Both the position numbers and the translations under genes were made by a program. A stretch of DNA of 64,000 nucleotides, from the NCBI RefSeq assembly GCF_001424105.1, contig NZ_LMQH01000014.1, positions 133,593 to 197,592 of the forward strand. The letters are read 5' to 3'. The stretch is from Chryseobacterium sp. Leaf394. GTDB lineage: Bacteria > Bacteroidota > Bacteroidia > Flavobacteriales > Weeksellaceae. Below are positions 34,160-43,544 of the stretch, one piece after another. The stretch's first letter is position 1, and the number at the start of each line of letters is the position of its first letter. The notes below the pieces were generated by a model that saw nothing but the letters and a program-made list of their open reading frames with translations, made no database searches and was not told where the DNA came from.

Positions 34160-35563
34160 TTATAGTGTGAAATTCTCCTTCATCCACTTAAGTTTATTAA
34201 AGCTTTTTAAAAACTTAGTACGGATAGAAATAAATTTTTCCTGAGCTTCAATCACTTTGTTTTCCCTTGAATTGATCAGGAAAAGTGAACTTTCACCGTT
34301 GCTGTACCTCATTTCTTCAGCACTCAAAAGTCTTCTGTAATTCAGAAGATTGTCTCTCGACAAATCAATCTGAGTATAATAATTCAGAATCTCGTTTTTG
34401 TAGGTTTCAATTTTTACATCCAGTTCCCTAATCTTAATATTGGTGTCGAGCTGGTTTTGATTTAATTTAATCTTCGCCATCTGATAATTTGCTCTTGCCT
34501 GCCGTTGGAAAACAGGAATCTCCAGTTTTAAACCATACTGAAAATTATTATCAAACAAAGGCAGAAAATCGGCAGCGTAATTTTCTTTATTAAAAAAATT
34601 GTAAGTAAAATCGAGTTTAGGAAGAAAGCTTTGCCATTTTAAACGCCTCTCACTTTCCAGAATATTCTGTTTCTGACCGTAATATAAAACAGATAAATGG
34701 GAATTGATCTGCCTCGAATTGACATCATTAATCAGAAATTCAAAATCAGAATAGGCCTGATGTTCCGCAAGATTATCTGAAGGATAAATCATTTCCGAAA
34801 GCTCGTAAAACTGTTGGTTGTCTTTCCAGAGATAGAGCTGAAGTTGCTGCGTACTTTTCACAAAACTTAAAAATGCATCTCTCTGCTGAAGTTCAAAACT
34901 TTGAAGTTGCGAAAGGGCTTCAATGGTATCGATGGCCGGTTTTTCACCAAATTCAAAAGTTTTTCTTGTTAATTTTAATCTGTCTTTATTGATCTCAACA
35001 ATTTCAGTTTTTAATTTGTAAATTTCATAGTTCTGAACCCATTCCCAATACGTATTTTCGGCTTCCAAAAGCAGATCGTTGGTCAAAACTGCCTGTTCAG
35101 CTTCGGTCATTCTCAATCCAAATCTTGCCTGATCGAGCATTGCTCTTCTTTGGTCATACAGCAGGTTTTTAGCCAATGGAACTGTAATTCCGAATTGATA
35201 TAAACCTCCGCGCGTATCGCTGTTGTTCAGTTTTTGTCCGTCAAGATGATTATAGCTTCCGTGAAGATCAATTCCGTACCATGTCGGAATGCCGAGTTCT
35301 ATGTTTTTCTGTTCGTAGTACTTTGTTCCGTCGATATTTTTTTCGCCTAATTTTCCTGCCAGGACAGGGTCAAAATTACCCCGCGCTCTTCTGATTTCTT
35401 CTTCTGCCAATCTGTTTTGAAGCTGGTATCTCAATGCTAAAGGATGATAGTTTTTAACAATACTGATGAATTCAGAAGCTGATATTTTCAGAGAATCCTG
35501 TGCGGAATGTAAACCGAACAGCAGGAGAAAAACGAGAAGAAAAATTTTATTTTGTCTTTTCAT
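34160..35563 (-). CDS. TolC-family outer-membrane efflux protein
   Basis: 467 residues from the ATG at 35563 (an upstream ATG at 35581 would add MQNQLK before the signal peptide). Signal peptide KRQNKIFLLVFLLLFGLHSA, then a TolC-like helical body in two repeats with coiled-coil segments (LTNDLLLEAENTYWEWVQNY and NYYTQIDLSRDNLLNYRRLL). It is the outer-membrane channel of the export operon. Its start overlaps the end of the HlyD gene upstream by 17 bases. Confidence 0.82.
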   Translation of the reverse strand: MKRQNKIFLLVFLLLFGLHSAQDSLKISASEFISIVKNYHPLALRYQLQNRLAEEEIRRARGNFDPVLAGKLGEKNIDGTKYYEQKNIELGIPTWYGIDLHGSYNHLDGQKLNNSDTRGGLYQFGITVPLAKNLLYDQRRAMLDQARFGLRMTEAEQAVLTNDLLLEAENTYWEWVQNYEIYKLKTEIVEINKDRLKLTRKTFEFGEKPAIDTIEALSQLQSFELQQRDAFLSFVKSTQQLQLYLWKDNQQFYELSEMIYPSDNLAEHQAYSDFEFLINDVNSRQINSHLSVLYYGQKQNILESERRLKWQSFLPKLDFTYNFFNKENYAADFLPLFDNNFQYGLKLEIPVFQRQARANYQMAKIKLNQNQLDTNIKIRELDVKIETYKNEILNYYTQIDLSRDNLLNYRRLLSAEEMRYSNGESSLFLINSRENKVIEAQEKFISIRTKFLKSFNKLKWMKENFTL

Positions 35564-36860
35564 CTTTAGCTGATTTTGCATTCGTTACTTCATAATAATC
35601 CGGTGGGAAGCCATTGATATTTCGCCACAACTCATACCAGATCGGGACATCATTTAAAATGGCAATTCCCTGAACTCCGGTGCCCATTTTGATCTTCGGA
35701 GGCCATCTTTTTTCGTTTTTATCTTCTACAATCAGAGCTTTAAACATTCCGTTTGCACTGATATTGCTTTCCACGGCAACTACTTTTCCTGCAAACGTTC
35801 CGTAGCTGGAATCCGGCCAGCCGGAAAATACAATGGCAGGGAAACCATCAAAAATACTCATCACGCGCTGTCCTTCTTTGATCAAAGGCAAATCAACCGG
35901 TTTGATGTAAATTTCCACAGCGTAATCAACTGTTGTAGGAACTACAGTTCCGATATTTTCACCGTCTTTCAGAACTTCACCAATTCCGGCTTTGTTAAGC
36001 TGAACAATCTGTCCGTCCTGAGAGGCTAATATGAAATATAAACCCTGTCTCGCCTTGTAATTGGCAACCTGATTCTGAAGTTTGGCAATATCACCGTCGC
36101 TTCCTTCAATCTGACCCATACTTTGGAAACGCTCACCTTCAATTTTGCTCAGTTTCTCGTTGTAATCCTGAGTAACCGAGTTCTGCTCAATCTGCGTGTT
36201 GAGAATTTCCTGCTGAGTCTGAGCTACTTTATTTTCGTAAGCAGTTTTTTTGGCAATTGAATTCTGATAAGAAATGCTTCTCTGCTGAAACTGCGTGAGT
36301 GAAACCAAACCTTCGTCGTACATTCTTTTCTGTCTTTCAAACTGATCTTCAGAAAGTTTGAGTTCGTTTTTAGCGGCCTCCAGTTCTGCCTGTTCACCAA
36401 CAAGCTTGCTGTTGAGCTGGATGATTTTTATTTTAACCTGATTTAATTTTAAATCCCTTGAAGCATTCAAAGCTTCCAGCTGGTTTTTTGCTGTTCCTAC
36501 CTTGGCTTCATAATAATCTCTCACCCCTTTTTTGGCATCTACCTGCTGCTCGGTTCTCTGTACCAAAAGCGGATCCATATAATCTTCCTTAATTTCAGAA
36601 AGCTGCAAAAGCGTATCGCCTTTTTTTACATAATCTCCGTTTTTTACATTCCATTTTATAATTCTTCCGGGAATGGGTGAGTTCAGCTGCTGAGGTCTCT
36701 GAGACTGATACAGTGAAGAAACATTTCCCTTCACCTTAATATTTTGCGTCCAGGGAAGAAACAGCGTAATGATTCCTGCAATTAAAATAAAGAGGAACCA
36801 ACTTTTAACCCTTGATTTTTTGTTGATATGGTATATTTTTTCGTACGACTGTAGTTTCAT
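35547..36860 (-). CDS. HlyD-type membrane-fusion protein
   Basis: 437 residues: one N-terminal membrane segment (SWFLFILIAGIITLFLPWTQ), a lipoyl-like half (PGRIIKWNVKNGDYVKKGDT), a long coiled-coil hairpin rich in Gln/Glu/Lys (about 110-270), the second lipoyl half (ASQDGQIVQLNKAGIGEVLK), and a beta-barrel with GQRVMSIFDGFPAIVF. It joins the ABC protein with the TolC protein across the periplasm. Overlaps the tolC gene. Confidence 0.88.
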   Translation of the reverse strand: MKLQSYEKIYHINKKSRVKSWFLFILIAGIITLFLPWTQNIKVKGNVSSLYQSQRPQQLNSPIPGRIIKWNVKNGDYVKKGDTLLQLSEIKEDYMDPLLVQRTEQQVDAKKGVRDYYEAKVGTAKNQLEALNASRDLKLNQVKIKIIQLNSKLVGEQAELEAAKNELKLSEDQFERQKRMYDEGLVSLTQFQQRSISYQNSIAKKTAYENKVAQTQQEILNTQIEQNSVTQDYNEKLSKIEGERFQSMGQIEGSDGDIAKLQNQVANYKARQGLYFILASQDGQIVQLNKAGIGEVLKDGENIGTVVPTTVDYAVEIYIKPVDLPLIKEGQRVMSIFDGFPAIVFSGWPDSSYGTFAGKVVAVESNISANGMFKALIVEDKNEKRWPPKIKMGTGVQGIAILNDVPIWYELWRNINGFPPDYYEVTNAKSAKDEKTK

Positions 36861-36873
36861 ATTGTGCTGAATT

Positions 36874-38541
36874 TTATGAAATAATACTTAAAGTTCCGTC
36901 TTCGAGGTGAATGTGCTGATCGGCATTGTAAATCAGATTTTTATCCGGCGAAACAACAACGATGGTACACGTTTGCTTGAGCTCCTGAAGATATGCGCTG
37001 AGTTTTTCCTGAAAATTTTCAGACATTCCTGCCAGAGGATTTTCAAGTAAGATCAGTCTTTTCTCGCCCAGCAGAGAGCGGAGCATCAGAATTTTCTTTT
37101 TTGAGCTGAAGGTCAGTTCAGAATCTGTATCGCTTATTTCTGTAGTAAAACCATTGCTGAAACTGCTCGAAATGCTTTCTATACCAAGCTTTTCTGAAAG
37201 CTGCAGAATACTTTCCGTGTTACTGTCTGTGTTTCCTAGCAAGATATTCTGTAAAACATTCCCCTGAATCACTTTCATATTTTCAAGGTATAAACCGATG
37301 TTGCTTCTGAAATCTGTTTTGTTTAAATTTTTAAGTGGAATTTTGTCGAAAAGAATCGTTCCCGAACTCGGCTCATAAAATCCTGCAAGCATATTAAGAA
37401 GAAGAGATTTTCCGGTACCCATTTTTCCGGTGATCACCGTGAGGCTGTTTTCTTTTAATCTGAAATTGACGTCAGATAAAATCGCAGGTGTGTCGTTGAA
37501 CGCAAAATCAACATCTTTAAATTCAATTTCAATTCCTCTGTCTTTTTGGGAAAGTACGATGTCGCCATCTGTTTCTTCTTTCAGTTCTGTTACTTTAGAA
37601 AGTTTGGCAAATGAGGCGATGAGGTCGTAATAACTTTCAAGGCTTACAATGAGTTTTTCAACTGCAGCCATTATTGTCAGAACCACAATTTCTGCTGCGA
37701 TAAATGCACCGATATTCAGCTGTTGATTGATCATCAGATAAGTTCCGATGGCTAAAATTGCCAGTGTGATTATGACTTTAAAAGCAATAATGGTTTTATA
37801 CTGAAAAACCAGGATTTTAAAGTGAGAAGTTCTGTGATCCAGATACTCCACAACCCTTGAATCTGTACCCTGAAGATGCGTTTTTCTTCCTGAATGCATT
37901 TTAAAAGTCTTTACGGATGCAGCAATATCTTCAATCCATGCAGCGGTCTCATACTTTTTATCACTTTCCTCGAGGCTCGATTTAATTCCGCTTTCCATAC
38001 TGTAAATGAAAATAAGAACGACAAGGATAATGACCAAAGCACCGAATGCCAAAAACCACGGATGGTAAAAGGACAAAAGTAAAATTCCGAATACAATCTG
38101 AATCAATGCTGTTGGGATTTCCAGTAAAATTTTTGAAATTCCTTTCTGAAGATTCTGAACATCAAAAAAACGGTTCACCAATTCAGGTAAATAGTATTTT
38201 CGGGTATCTGAAAGATTGATTCTCGGCAGTTTTTCTGCAAAAGCCATTGAAAATTCTACAAAAATTTTCTGCTGTATTTTTTCAATGATCTGGAAAACTT
38301 TGAGTCTGAAATGACCAACCAAAAAAGTTCCCAAAACCACAAAAAAGATGAGTAAATAAATGGAAGTTGCCATCGTAGCTCCCATAACGAAGCTGATAAT
38401 CGACTGAATTCCCAGCGGGATGCTCAGTGAAACCAAACCATTGAGAATTGCGTAAAAATAAATGTTTGAAACGTCTTTTTTTTCTTTCGTGATGTAGCGA
38501 AACAGTTTTTTACTGTGATCGCTTGCTGATCGTAATGCCAT
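36874..38541 (-). CDS. ABC exporter with a degenerate nucleotide-binding domain
   Basis: 555 residues: membrane domain with about six helices (30-320) and an ATPase domain (about 345-555). Walker A is intact (TGKMGTGKSLLLNML). Other motifs are eroded: the Q-loop reads IGLYLENMKV, the signature has LTFSSKKK instead of LSGGQ, Walker B is RLILLENPLAG with Asn where the catalytic Glu should be, and the H-loop His is replaced by Pro (VVVSPDKN). It may bind but hardly hydrolyse ATP. It has no peptidase domain. It starts 6 bases after the TetR stop. Confidence 0.85.
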   Translation of the reverse strand: MALRSASDHSKKLFRYITKEKKDVSNIYFYAILNGLVSLSIPLGIQSIISFVMGATMATSIYLLIFFVVLGTFLVGHFRLKVFQIIEKIQQKIFVEFSMAFAEKLPRINLSDTRKYYLPELVNRFFDVQNLQKGISKILLEIPTALIQIVFGILLLSFYHPWFLAFGALVIILVVLIFIYSMESGIKSSLEESDKKYETAAWIEDIAASVKTFKMHSGRKTHLQGTDSRVVEYLDHRTSHFKILVFQYKTIIAFKVIITLAILAIGTYLMINQQLNIGAFIAAEIVVLTIMAAVEKLIVSLESYYDLIASFAKLSKVTELKEETDGDIVLSQKDRGIEIEFKDVDFAFNDTPAILSDVNFRLKENSLTVITGKMGTGKSLLLNMLAGFYEPSSGTILFDKIPLKNLNKTDFRSNIGLYLENMKVIQGNVLQNILLGNTDSNTESILQLSEKLGIESISSSFSNGFTTEISDTDSELTFSSKKKILMLRSLLGEKRLILLENPLAGMSENFQEKLSAYLQELKQTCTIVVVSPDKNLIYNADQHIHLEDGTLSIIS

Positions 38542-38546
38542 TTTTC

Positions 38547-39221
38547 TTATTTAATAAGGTTAAATGTGATGTGTTTTAAATATCCGAGTACATAATTCGT
38601 ATGCTCAGCGTTCTGATGATTGTCTGTAAGATTCGGCAGGTGTTCGCTGAAAAAATGCTGATCGTGGGCCGTTTCCAGTAGCGTGCTCGCCATAGAAAGC
38701 GGGTAGGGGAAATCCGGTTTTGACTGAGCAATAATCTTTGATATGCATTTGCAGAGACTTTCCAGAGGGTTAAAAATCATTTCCTTGCTGATCTCGTCCA
38801 CTTCTTTCACCAGATAAGATTTGCTGCTTTCTGAAATAACAATAGAATGCAGTTTTCGGATGTCATAGTCATCTACCTCATCACAGGAATTGTTGTGATG
38901 GGTGATGATTTCAAGGATTTTTTCCAGTTTCTCCAAAGGTTTTTTTATTTCGGAAGTTTTAAGTTCAGACATAAACTCAAGGTAAGACCAGTACCAGTTG
39001 AGAATATAGGTGAGCAGTTTGTATTTGGATGAAAAATAACGGTAAACCGTTGCTTCGGTCGAACTGATTTTCCCAGCCAGTTTTTTAAATGTAAAATGCT
39101 CAAAACCCATCTCAAAAATAAGCTCAATGGCGTTTTTGACAATGGATTTTCCGATCTCACTTTTTTCGGGATCTTTAAGGTAAAGTTTTTCGTTGACCTG
39201 GAATTTCAGCTGAAAATTCAT
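38547..39221 (-). CDS. TetR-family repressor of the export operon
   Basis: 224 residues from the ATG at 39221 (the longer frame to 39260 is not needed). TetR-type helix-turn-helix FTFKKLAGKISSTEATVYRY at about 43-62, followed by a helical ligand domain. It is the first gene of the export operon, 6 bases before the ABC gene. A palindrome and a -7 box sit upstream (39250-39293), so autoregulation is likely. The ligand is unknown. Confidence 0.85.
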   Translation of the reverse strand: MNFQLKFQVNEKLYLKDPEKSEIGKSIVKNAIELIFEMGFEHFTFKKLAGKISSTEATVYRYFSSKYKLLTYILNWYWSYLEFMSELKTSEIKKPLEKLEKILEIITHHNNSCDEVDDYDIRKLHSIVISESSKSYLVKEVDEISKEMIFNPLESLCKCISKIIAQSKPDFPYPLSMASTLLETAHDQHFFSEHLPNLTDNHQNAEHTNYVLGYLKHITFNLIK

Positions 39222-39249
39222 GTTTGTAATGTTGCAGTTTTTAACGCTA

Positions 39250-39257
39250 CAAAAATA
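39250..39257 (-). promoter_or_regulatory. -7 box of the TetR export operon
   Basis: Minus-strand TATTTTTG matches TAnnTTTG, about 29 bases before the TetR start. Confidence 0.45.
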
Positions 39258-39269
39258 CATAACTATTTT

Positions 39270-39293
39270 TAATGATAGTATTACTATACATTA
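39270..39293. promoter_or_regulatory. Palindrome, candidate TetR operator
   Basis: ATAGTA T TACTAT forms a perfect 13-base palindrome within a longer imperfect one flanked by TAATG and ACATTA. It sits just upstream of the -7 box of the operon, in the -33 region, as expected for a repressor site. Confidence 0.5.
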
Positions 39294-39457
39294 AAATAGT
39301 ATTAAAATGTGATTAGAAAATGATGTTTCAGGATTTGAAAATGTTTTAATACCGATGAACAGCAACAATTATCTTTAAAATGAGAAAAAATTGATGGCAA
39401 AAGGATTAAATCATTTAAAAGTATCATAATTTATTTTCCTTCCTTATTCATTTTTAT

Positions 39458-39465
39458 TAAATTTG
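39458..39465 (+). promoter_or_regulatory. -7 box of sucC
   Basis: TAAATTTG, 39 bases before the sucC start. Confidence 0.45.
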
Positions 39466-39503
39466 TCAACCTTTAAATATTAAAATAAAATAATAAAAAT
39501 AAT

Positions 39504-40694
39504 ATGAATCTTCACGAGTATCAATCAAAAGAGATTTTATCAAAGTATGGAGTAGCTATCCAACGTGGTTTCGTTGCAAACAACGTAGATGAAGCTGTAG
39601 CAGCTGCAGAGAAATTGACTGCTGAAACCGGAGCTGAGGCTTGGGTTGTAAAAGCACAGATTCACGCAGGTGGCCGTGGTAAAGGTGGTGGTGTAAAGTT
39701 TTCTCCAAATATGGATAAACTTAAAGAAAACGCAGGAAACATCATCGGAATGCAGTTGATCACTCCACAAACTTCTGCTGAAGGTAAATTGGTAAACTCT
39801 GTATTGGTTGCAGAAGACGTTTATTATCCTGGAGAATCTGAGACTAAAGAATTTTATGTTTCTATTCTTCTAGACAGAGCTGAAGGAAAAAATACAATCG
39901 TATATTCTACAGAAGGTGGTATGGACATCGAGCACGTTGCTGAAGTAACGCCTCACTTGATCCACAACGAATTAATTGATCCAACTTTGGGTCTTCAGGG
40001 TTTCCAGGCAAGAAAAATTGCTTTCAATCTTGGTCTTGAAGGAAATGCTTTCAAAGAATTCACAAAATTCATCTCTTCTTTATACAATGCTTATGTAGGA
40101 ATTGATGCGTCTCTTTTCGAAATCAACCCGGTTTTGAAAACTTCTGATAACAAAATTATCGCTGTAGATGCTAAAGTAACTTTGGATGGTAACTCACTGT
40201 TCCGTCACAAAGATCTTGAAGCGTTGAGAGATACAAGAGAAGAAGATCCTTTGGACGTTGAAGCTGGTGAAGCTGGTCTAAACTTCGTAAAATTGGACGG
40301 TAACGTTGCGTGTATGGTAAACGGAGCCGGTCTTGCAATGGCTACAATGGATATAATCAAATTATCTGGTGGTAATCCTGCCAACTTCCTTGATGTTGGA
40401 GGTACTGCTGATGCACAGAGAGTACAGACTGCTTTCGGAATTATCTTAAGAGATCCAAATGTAAAAGCTATTTTGATCAACATCTTCGGTGGTATCGTAA
40501 GATGTGACAGAGTTGCTCAGGGTGTTGTAGATGCTTACCACGCAATGGGAAGCCTTCCGGTACCGTTGATCGTGAGATTACAGGGAACAAATGCTGTAGA
40601 AGCTAAAAAATTAATTGACGAAGCTGGATTACCAATTCACTCTGCAATTACTTTGGAAGAAGCTGCAAACAAAGTAAAAGAAGTTTTAGCATAA
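39504..40694 (+). CDS. sucC: Succinyl-CoA synthetase beta subunit (ADP-forming type)
   Basis: 396-residue subunit of normal length. ATP-grasp N-terminus (MNLHEYQSKEILSKYGVAIQ), the AQIHAGGRGKGGGVKFSP nucleotide segment and the CoA-ligase domain with LDVGGTADAQRV and NIFGGIVRCDRVAQGV. It works with SucD in the TCA cycle. sucD is not nearby in this window; the gene is monocistronic with a terminator at 40717. Confidence 0.97.
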   Translation: MNLHEYQSKEILSKYGVAIQRGFVANNVDEAVAAAEKLTAETGAEAWVVKAQIHAGGRGKGGGVKFSPNMDKLKENAGNIIGMQLITPQTSAEGKLVNSVLVAEDVYYPGESETKEFYVSILLDRAEGKNTIVYSTEGGMDIEHVAEVTPHLIHNELIDPTLGLQGFQARKIAFNLGLEGNAFKEFTKFISSLYNAYVGIDASLFEINPVLKTSDNKIIAVDAKVTLDGNSLFRHKDLEALRDTREEDPLDVEAGEAGLNFVKLDGNVACMVNGAGLAMATMDIIKLSGGNPANFLDVGGTADAQRVQTAFGIILRDPNVKAILINIFGGIVRCDRVAQGVVDAYHAMGSLPVPLIVRLQGTNAVEAKKLIDEAGLPIHSAITLEEAANKVKEVLA

Positions 40695-40716
40695 GCTAAA
40701 ATTTTCTTATAAATTT

Positions 40717-40746
40717 AAACCGTTTCATTTTTGAAGCGGTTTTTTT
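40717..40746 (+). terminator. Terminator of sucC
   Basis: AAACCG / CGGTTT stem (with an inner TTCA/TGAA extension) followed by TTTTTT. Confidence 0.75.
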
Positions 40747-40807
40747 GTTTAAAATATAATAAATGATTCATTTTAAAACCTTAATTTTACTACAGTTAAG
40801 TTCTAAA

Positions 40808-41257
40808 ATGAAAATATATCTATGTTTTTTTCTGTTTTTATTTCTTAATTGTCAATCTCAGGTTGGTAAAAGACAATCTTTGTCTTATTCTAAAGTAATT
40901 CACTTCGAAGATAAATATCACTATCCTTTTACCTTAACTCAAAAAGATTTTCTGATAATAACTTCTCAGGAAAAAATGGACGAAGTTTTCGGTTTAATCC
41001 ATCAAAATAGTAAAGGAAACCGATATTCTCCTGTTCCGGCAGTTGTAAAGGATGAAACTTACGTTCTCGTAAAGCCCAAATTAAAAAATTCCAATGATGT
41101 TTTAATAGAGGAAATCAGTTTAAATAAAAATATACTTTACCTTAAAATAAAAGAATTTTACAATCCTGATTTTGAAAAATCTGCCCGGAAACCACCCAAT
41201 ATTCTTTTAAAATTAACCGGAAATATCAGGTTTAAAAAAGTAATCACACAATATTAA
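40808..41257 (+). CDS. Secreted hypothetical protein
   Basis: 149 residues from the ATG at 40808 (the frame opens at 40763, but only the later start gives a clean signal peptide, MKIYLCFFLFLFLNCQSQ). The Cys in LNC could be a lipid-modified residue, although Asn at -1 is unusual. The mature part has no recognised family; it contains EKMDEVFGLIHQNSKGNRYS and a beta-rich second half. It is followed by the metalloprotease gene after 16 bases, so a joint role is possible. Confidence 0.55.
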   Translation: MKIYLCFFLFLFLNCQSQVGKRQSLSYSKVIHFEDKYHYPFTLTQKDFLIITSQEKMDEVFGLIHQNSKGNRYSPVPAVVKDETYVLVKPKLKNSNDVLIEEISLNKNILYLKIKEFYNPDFEKSARKPPNILLKLTGNIRFKKVITQY

Positions 41258-41273
41258 TATTAATATAATTTAC

Positions 41274-43478
41274 ATGAAAACAAAAACATTTATTCTTTCG
41301 TGTCTGCTGCTGGCGGCACAGAGTTTTGCTCAGGATAATTATTGGTCAAAACTTAAAGACAACAAGGTGAAAAGTGAAAATCTCAGCCCGAGATGGGTTG
41401 TGCCCAATACATTTTCGCTTTATAAGCTTGATTTAGATAAGATAAAAAATGATCTGAAAAATGCACCTCAGCGTTTTTCAAATAAAGAAAATTTAGTCAT
41501 TAAATTTCCTGATTCTGACGGGAATACGAGAGATTATATCGTTCAGGAAGCTTCTATAATGGAACCTGAGCTGCAGGCAAAATTTCCTGAAATCCGTACT
41601 TACGTCGGATGGCAGAAAAATCATCCCGAAAATACAATTCGTTTCAGTACTACACCTTCTACAGGAATCAGCGTGATGTATTTTGATAATTGGGAAGTAA
41701 GCTATCTCGACAGTTATGCAAAAGATCATTCTTCTTTTATTCTCTACAAAAGAAAAGATCTTCCAAAAAATGACAGACTCTTCGAATGCCATATTGAAAA
41801 TGAACTGGATAATTTAAAAAACAACGGTGGCTCAGCAAACAAGGCACCCTTGGTCTCTGACGGGCAGTTTAGAAATTATAGAACTGCAATTGCTGCAACA
41901 GGAGAATACACCACTTTTCATGGAGGGACAGTTGCTGCGGCAATGGCGGCTATAGTGACTACAATGAACAGGGTAAACGGTGTCTACGAAAAAACAATTT
42001 CTACTACAATGACATTGGTTGCCAATAATAACCTCATTGTTTACACCAATGCAGGGACGGATCCTTATACCAATGGAATGCCGGGAACGATGATTACGCA
42101 AAATCAATCAAATACAAATTCCGTTATAGGTAATGCAAACTACGATATCGGTCACGTTTTTGGTACAAACAGTGGTGGTCTGGCAGGTTTAGGTGTGATT
42201 TGTGTGGCCGGAAGCAAAGCCAGAGGAGTCACCGGATCGGGAGCTCCAGTAAATGATCCTTTTGATATCGACTATGTTGCTCATGAATTGGGACATCAGT
42301 TCGGAGCAAATCACACATTCAGAGCAGCGACTTCTTCCTGTAGCGGAAATGCAAACAACTCTACTGCTTACGAGCCTGGAAGCGGAAGTACAATTATGGC
42401 TTACGCAGGAATTTGTGGAGCCAACAATAATGTTCAGAATAACAGTGATGCTTACTTCCATGCGGCTAGCATTCTGGAAATGTATGCTGTCATTCAGAGA
42501 TCGACCGACTGTTCTGTAAAAACCTCAAACGGTAACGGGGTTCCTACAGCTGATGCAGGCGCAGATTACATCATTCCGAAAGGTACAGCATTCGTGTTGA
42601 CAGGCGTTGGTACAGATCCCGCCAATGATCCGCTGACCTACTTATGGGAACAGTATGATAATACCAATAACACACAGCCACCTGTTTCTACAGCAACGGC
42701 AGGACCTGTTTACCGTTCCTTGACTCCTACAGTTTCTCCGTCAAGATATTTTCCGGTTATGACCTCTGTTTTAGCTAATAATTTGATTCCGAAATGGGAA
42801 GTTACTCCAAGCGTGGCAAGAACGCTCAATTTTTCGCTTGTCGTAAATGATAACAATATAGGAGGGAATCAGGCTGCTAGAGATGTGATGGTTGTCACAG
42901 TTACTGATGACGGTCCGTTTGCAGTGACGTCTCAAACGTCAAATGCAGCGATTGACGGAAATTCTACAATTTCTGTAAACTGGAATGTTGCAGGAACGAG
43001 TGGAGGAACCATCAATACTGCCAATGTCACAATTCTGCTTTCTAAAGATGGCGGTGCCAACTTCAATACTGTATTGGCAGCAAGCGTTCCGAACAATGGT
43101 TCTGCGAATGTGACGATTCCTAACGAAAATATTGCTAATGCAAGAATTATGGTAAAGGCATTGAATAATATTTATTTTGCAGTAAATTCTTCGAATTTCC
43201 CTGTCAATCAGGTAGCTCTTTCTACGTCTGAAACTGCAGTGACGAATTACTCAATTTATCCAAATCCAGCTTCTGATTTTATCACTGTTTCACTAAAAAA
43301 ACTGTCTCAAAAAGCAGATTACGAAATGTATGACGCTTCAGGAAGATTGATTTTGAAAGGAAATTTTGCAGGAGAAACTAAAATTGATGTGAGAAGTTTA
43401 ACCAATGGAAATTATGTTTTGACTATGATTTTAGATAACGGTGAGAAGATCTCAGAGAAATTTATTATTAAAAAATAA
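41274..43478 (+). CDS. Secreted reprolysin-like zinc metalloprotease with T9SS sorting domain
   Basis: 734 residues. Signal peptide MKTKTFILSCLLLAAQSFAQ, a propeptide-like N-terminal region, then a reprolysin-like (M12B-type) zinc protease with HELGHQFGANHTF (zinc ligands His, His, His; catalytic Glu). Fibronectin/Ig-like beta regions follow (about 420-650). The C-terminal ~75 residues are a type A T9SS sorting domain (YSIYPNPASDFITVSL to GEKISEKFIIKK). It would be exported by the type IX system and digest extracellular protein. The terminator at 43495 follows. Confidence 0.93.
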   Translation: MKTKTFILSCLLLAAQSFAQDNYWSKLKDNKVKSENLSPRWVVPNTFSLYKLDLDKIKNDLKNAPQRFSNKENLVIKFPDSDGNTRDYIVQEASIMEPELQAKFPEIRTYVGWQKNHPENTIRFSTTPSTGISVMYFDNWEVSYLDSYAKDHSSFILYKRKDLPKNDRLFECHIENELDNLKNNGGSANKAPLVSDGQFRNYRTAIAATGEYTTFHGGTVAAAMAAIVTTMNRVNGVYEKTISTTMTLVANNNLIVYTNAGTDPYTNGMPGTMITQNQSNTNSVIGNANYDIGHVFGTNSGGLAGLGVICVAGSKARGVTGSGAPVNDPFDIDYVAHELGHQFGANHTFRAATSSCSGNANNSTAYEPGSGSTIMAYAGICGANNNVQNNSDAYFHAASILEMYAVIQRSTDCSVKTSNGNGVPTADAGADYIIPKGTAFVLTGVGTDPANDPLTYLWEQYDNTNNTQPPVSTATAGPVYRSLTPTVSPSRYFPVMTSVLANNLIPKWEVTPSVARTLNFSLVVNDNNIGGNQAARDVMVVTVTDDGPFAVTSQTSNAAIDGNSTISVNWNVAGTSGGTINTANVTILLSKDGGANFNTVLAASVPNNGSANVTIPNENIANARIMVKALNNIYFAVNSSNFPVNQVALSTSETAVTNYSIYPNPASDFITVSLKKLSQKADYEMYDASGRLILKGNFAGETKIDVRSLTNGNYVLTMILDNGEKISEKFIIKK

Positions 43479-43494
43479 AAATTATGTTCCATAA

Positions 43495-43530
43495 AAAAAG
43501 CTCCGAAGAAAAAAAACTTCGGAGCTTTTA
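43495..43530. terminator. Bidirectional terminator
   Basis: AAAGCTCCGAAG / CTTCGGAGCTTT stem with an A8 loop, between the convergent protease and deoC genes. Confidence 0.8.
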
Positions 43531-43544
43531 CGTTAAATACTTTT

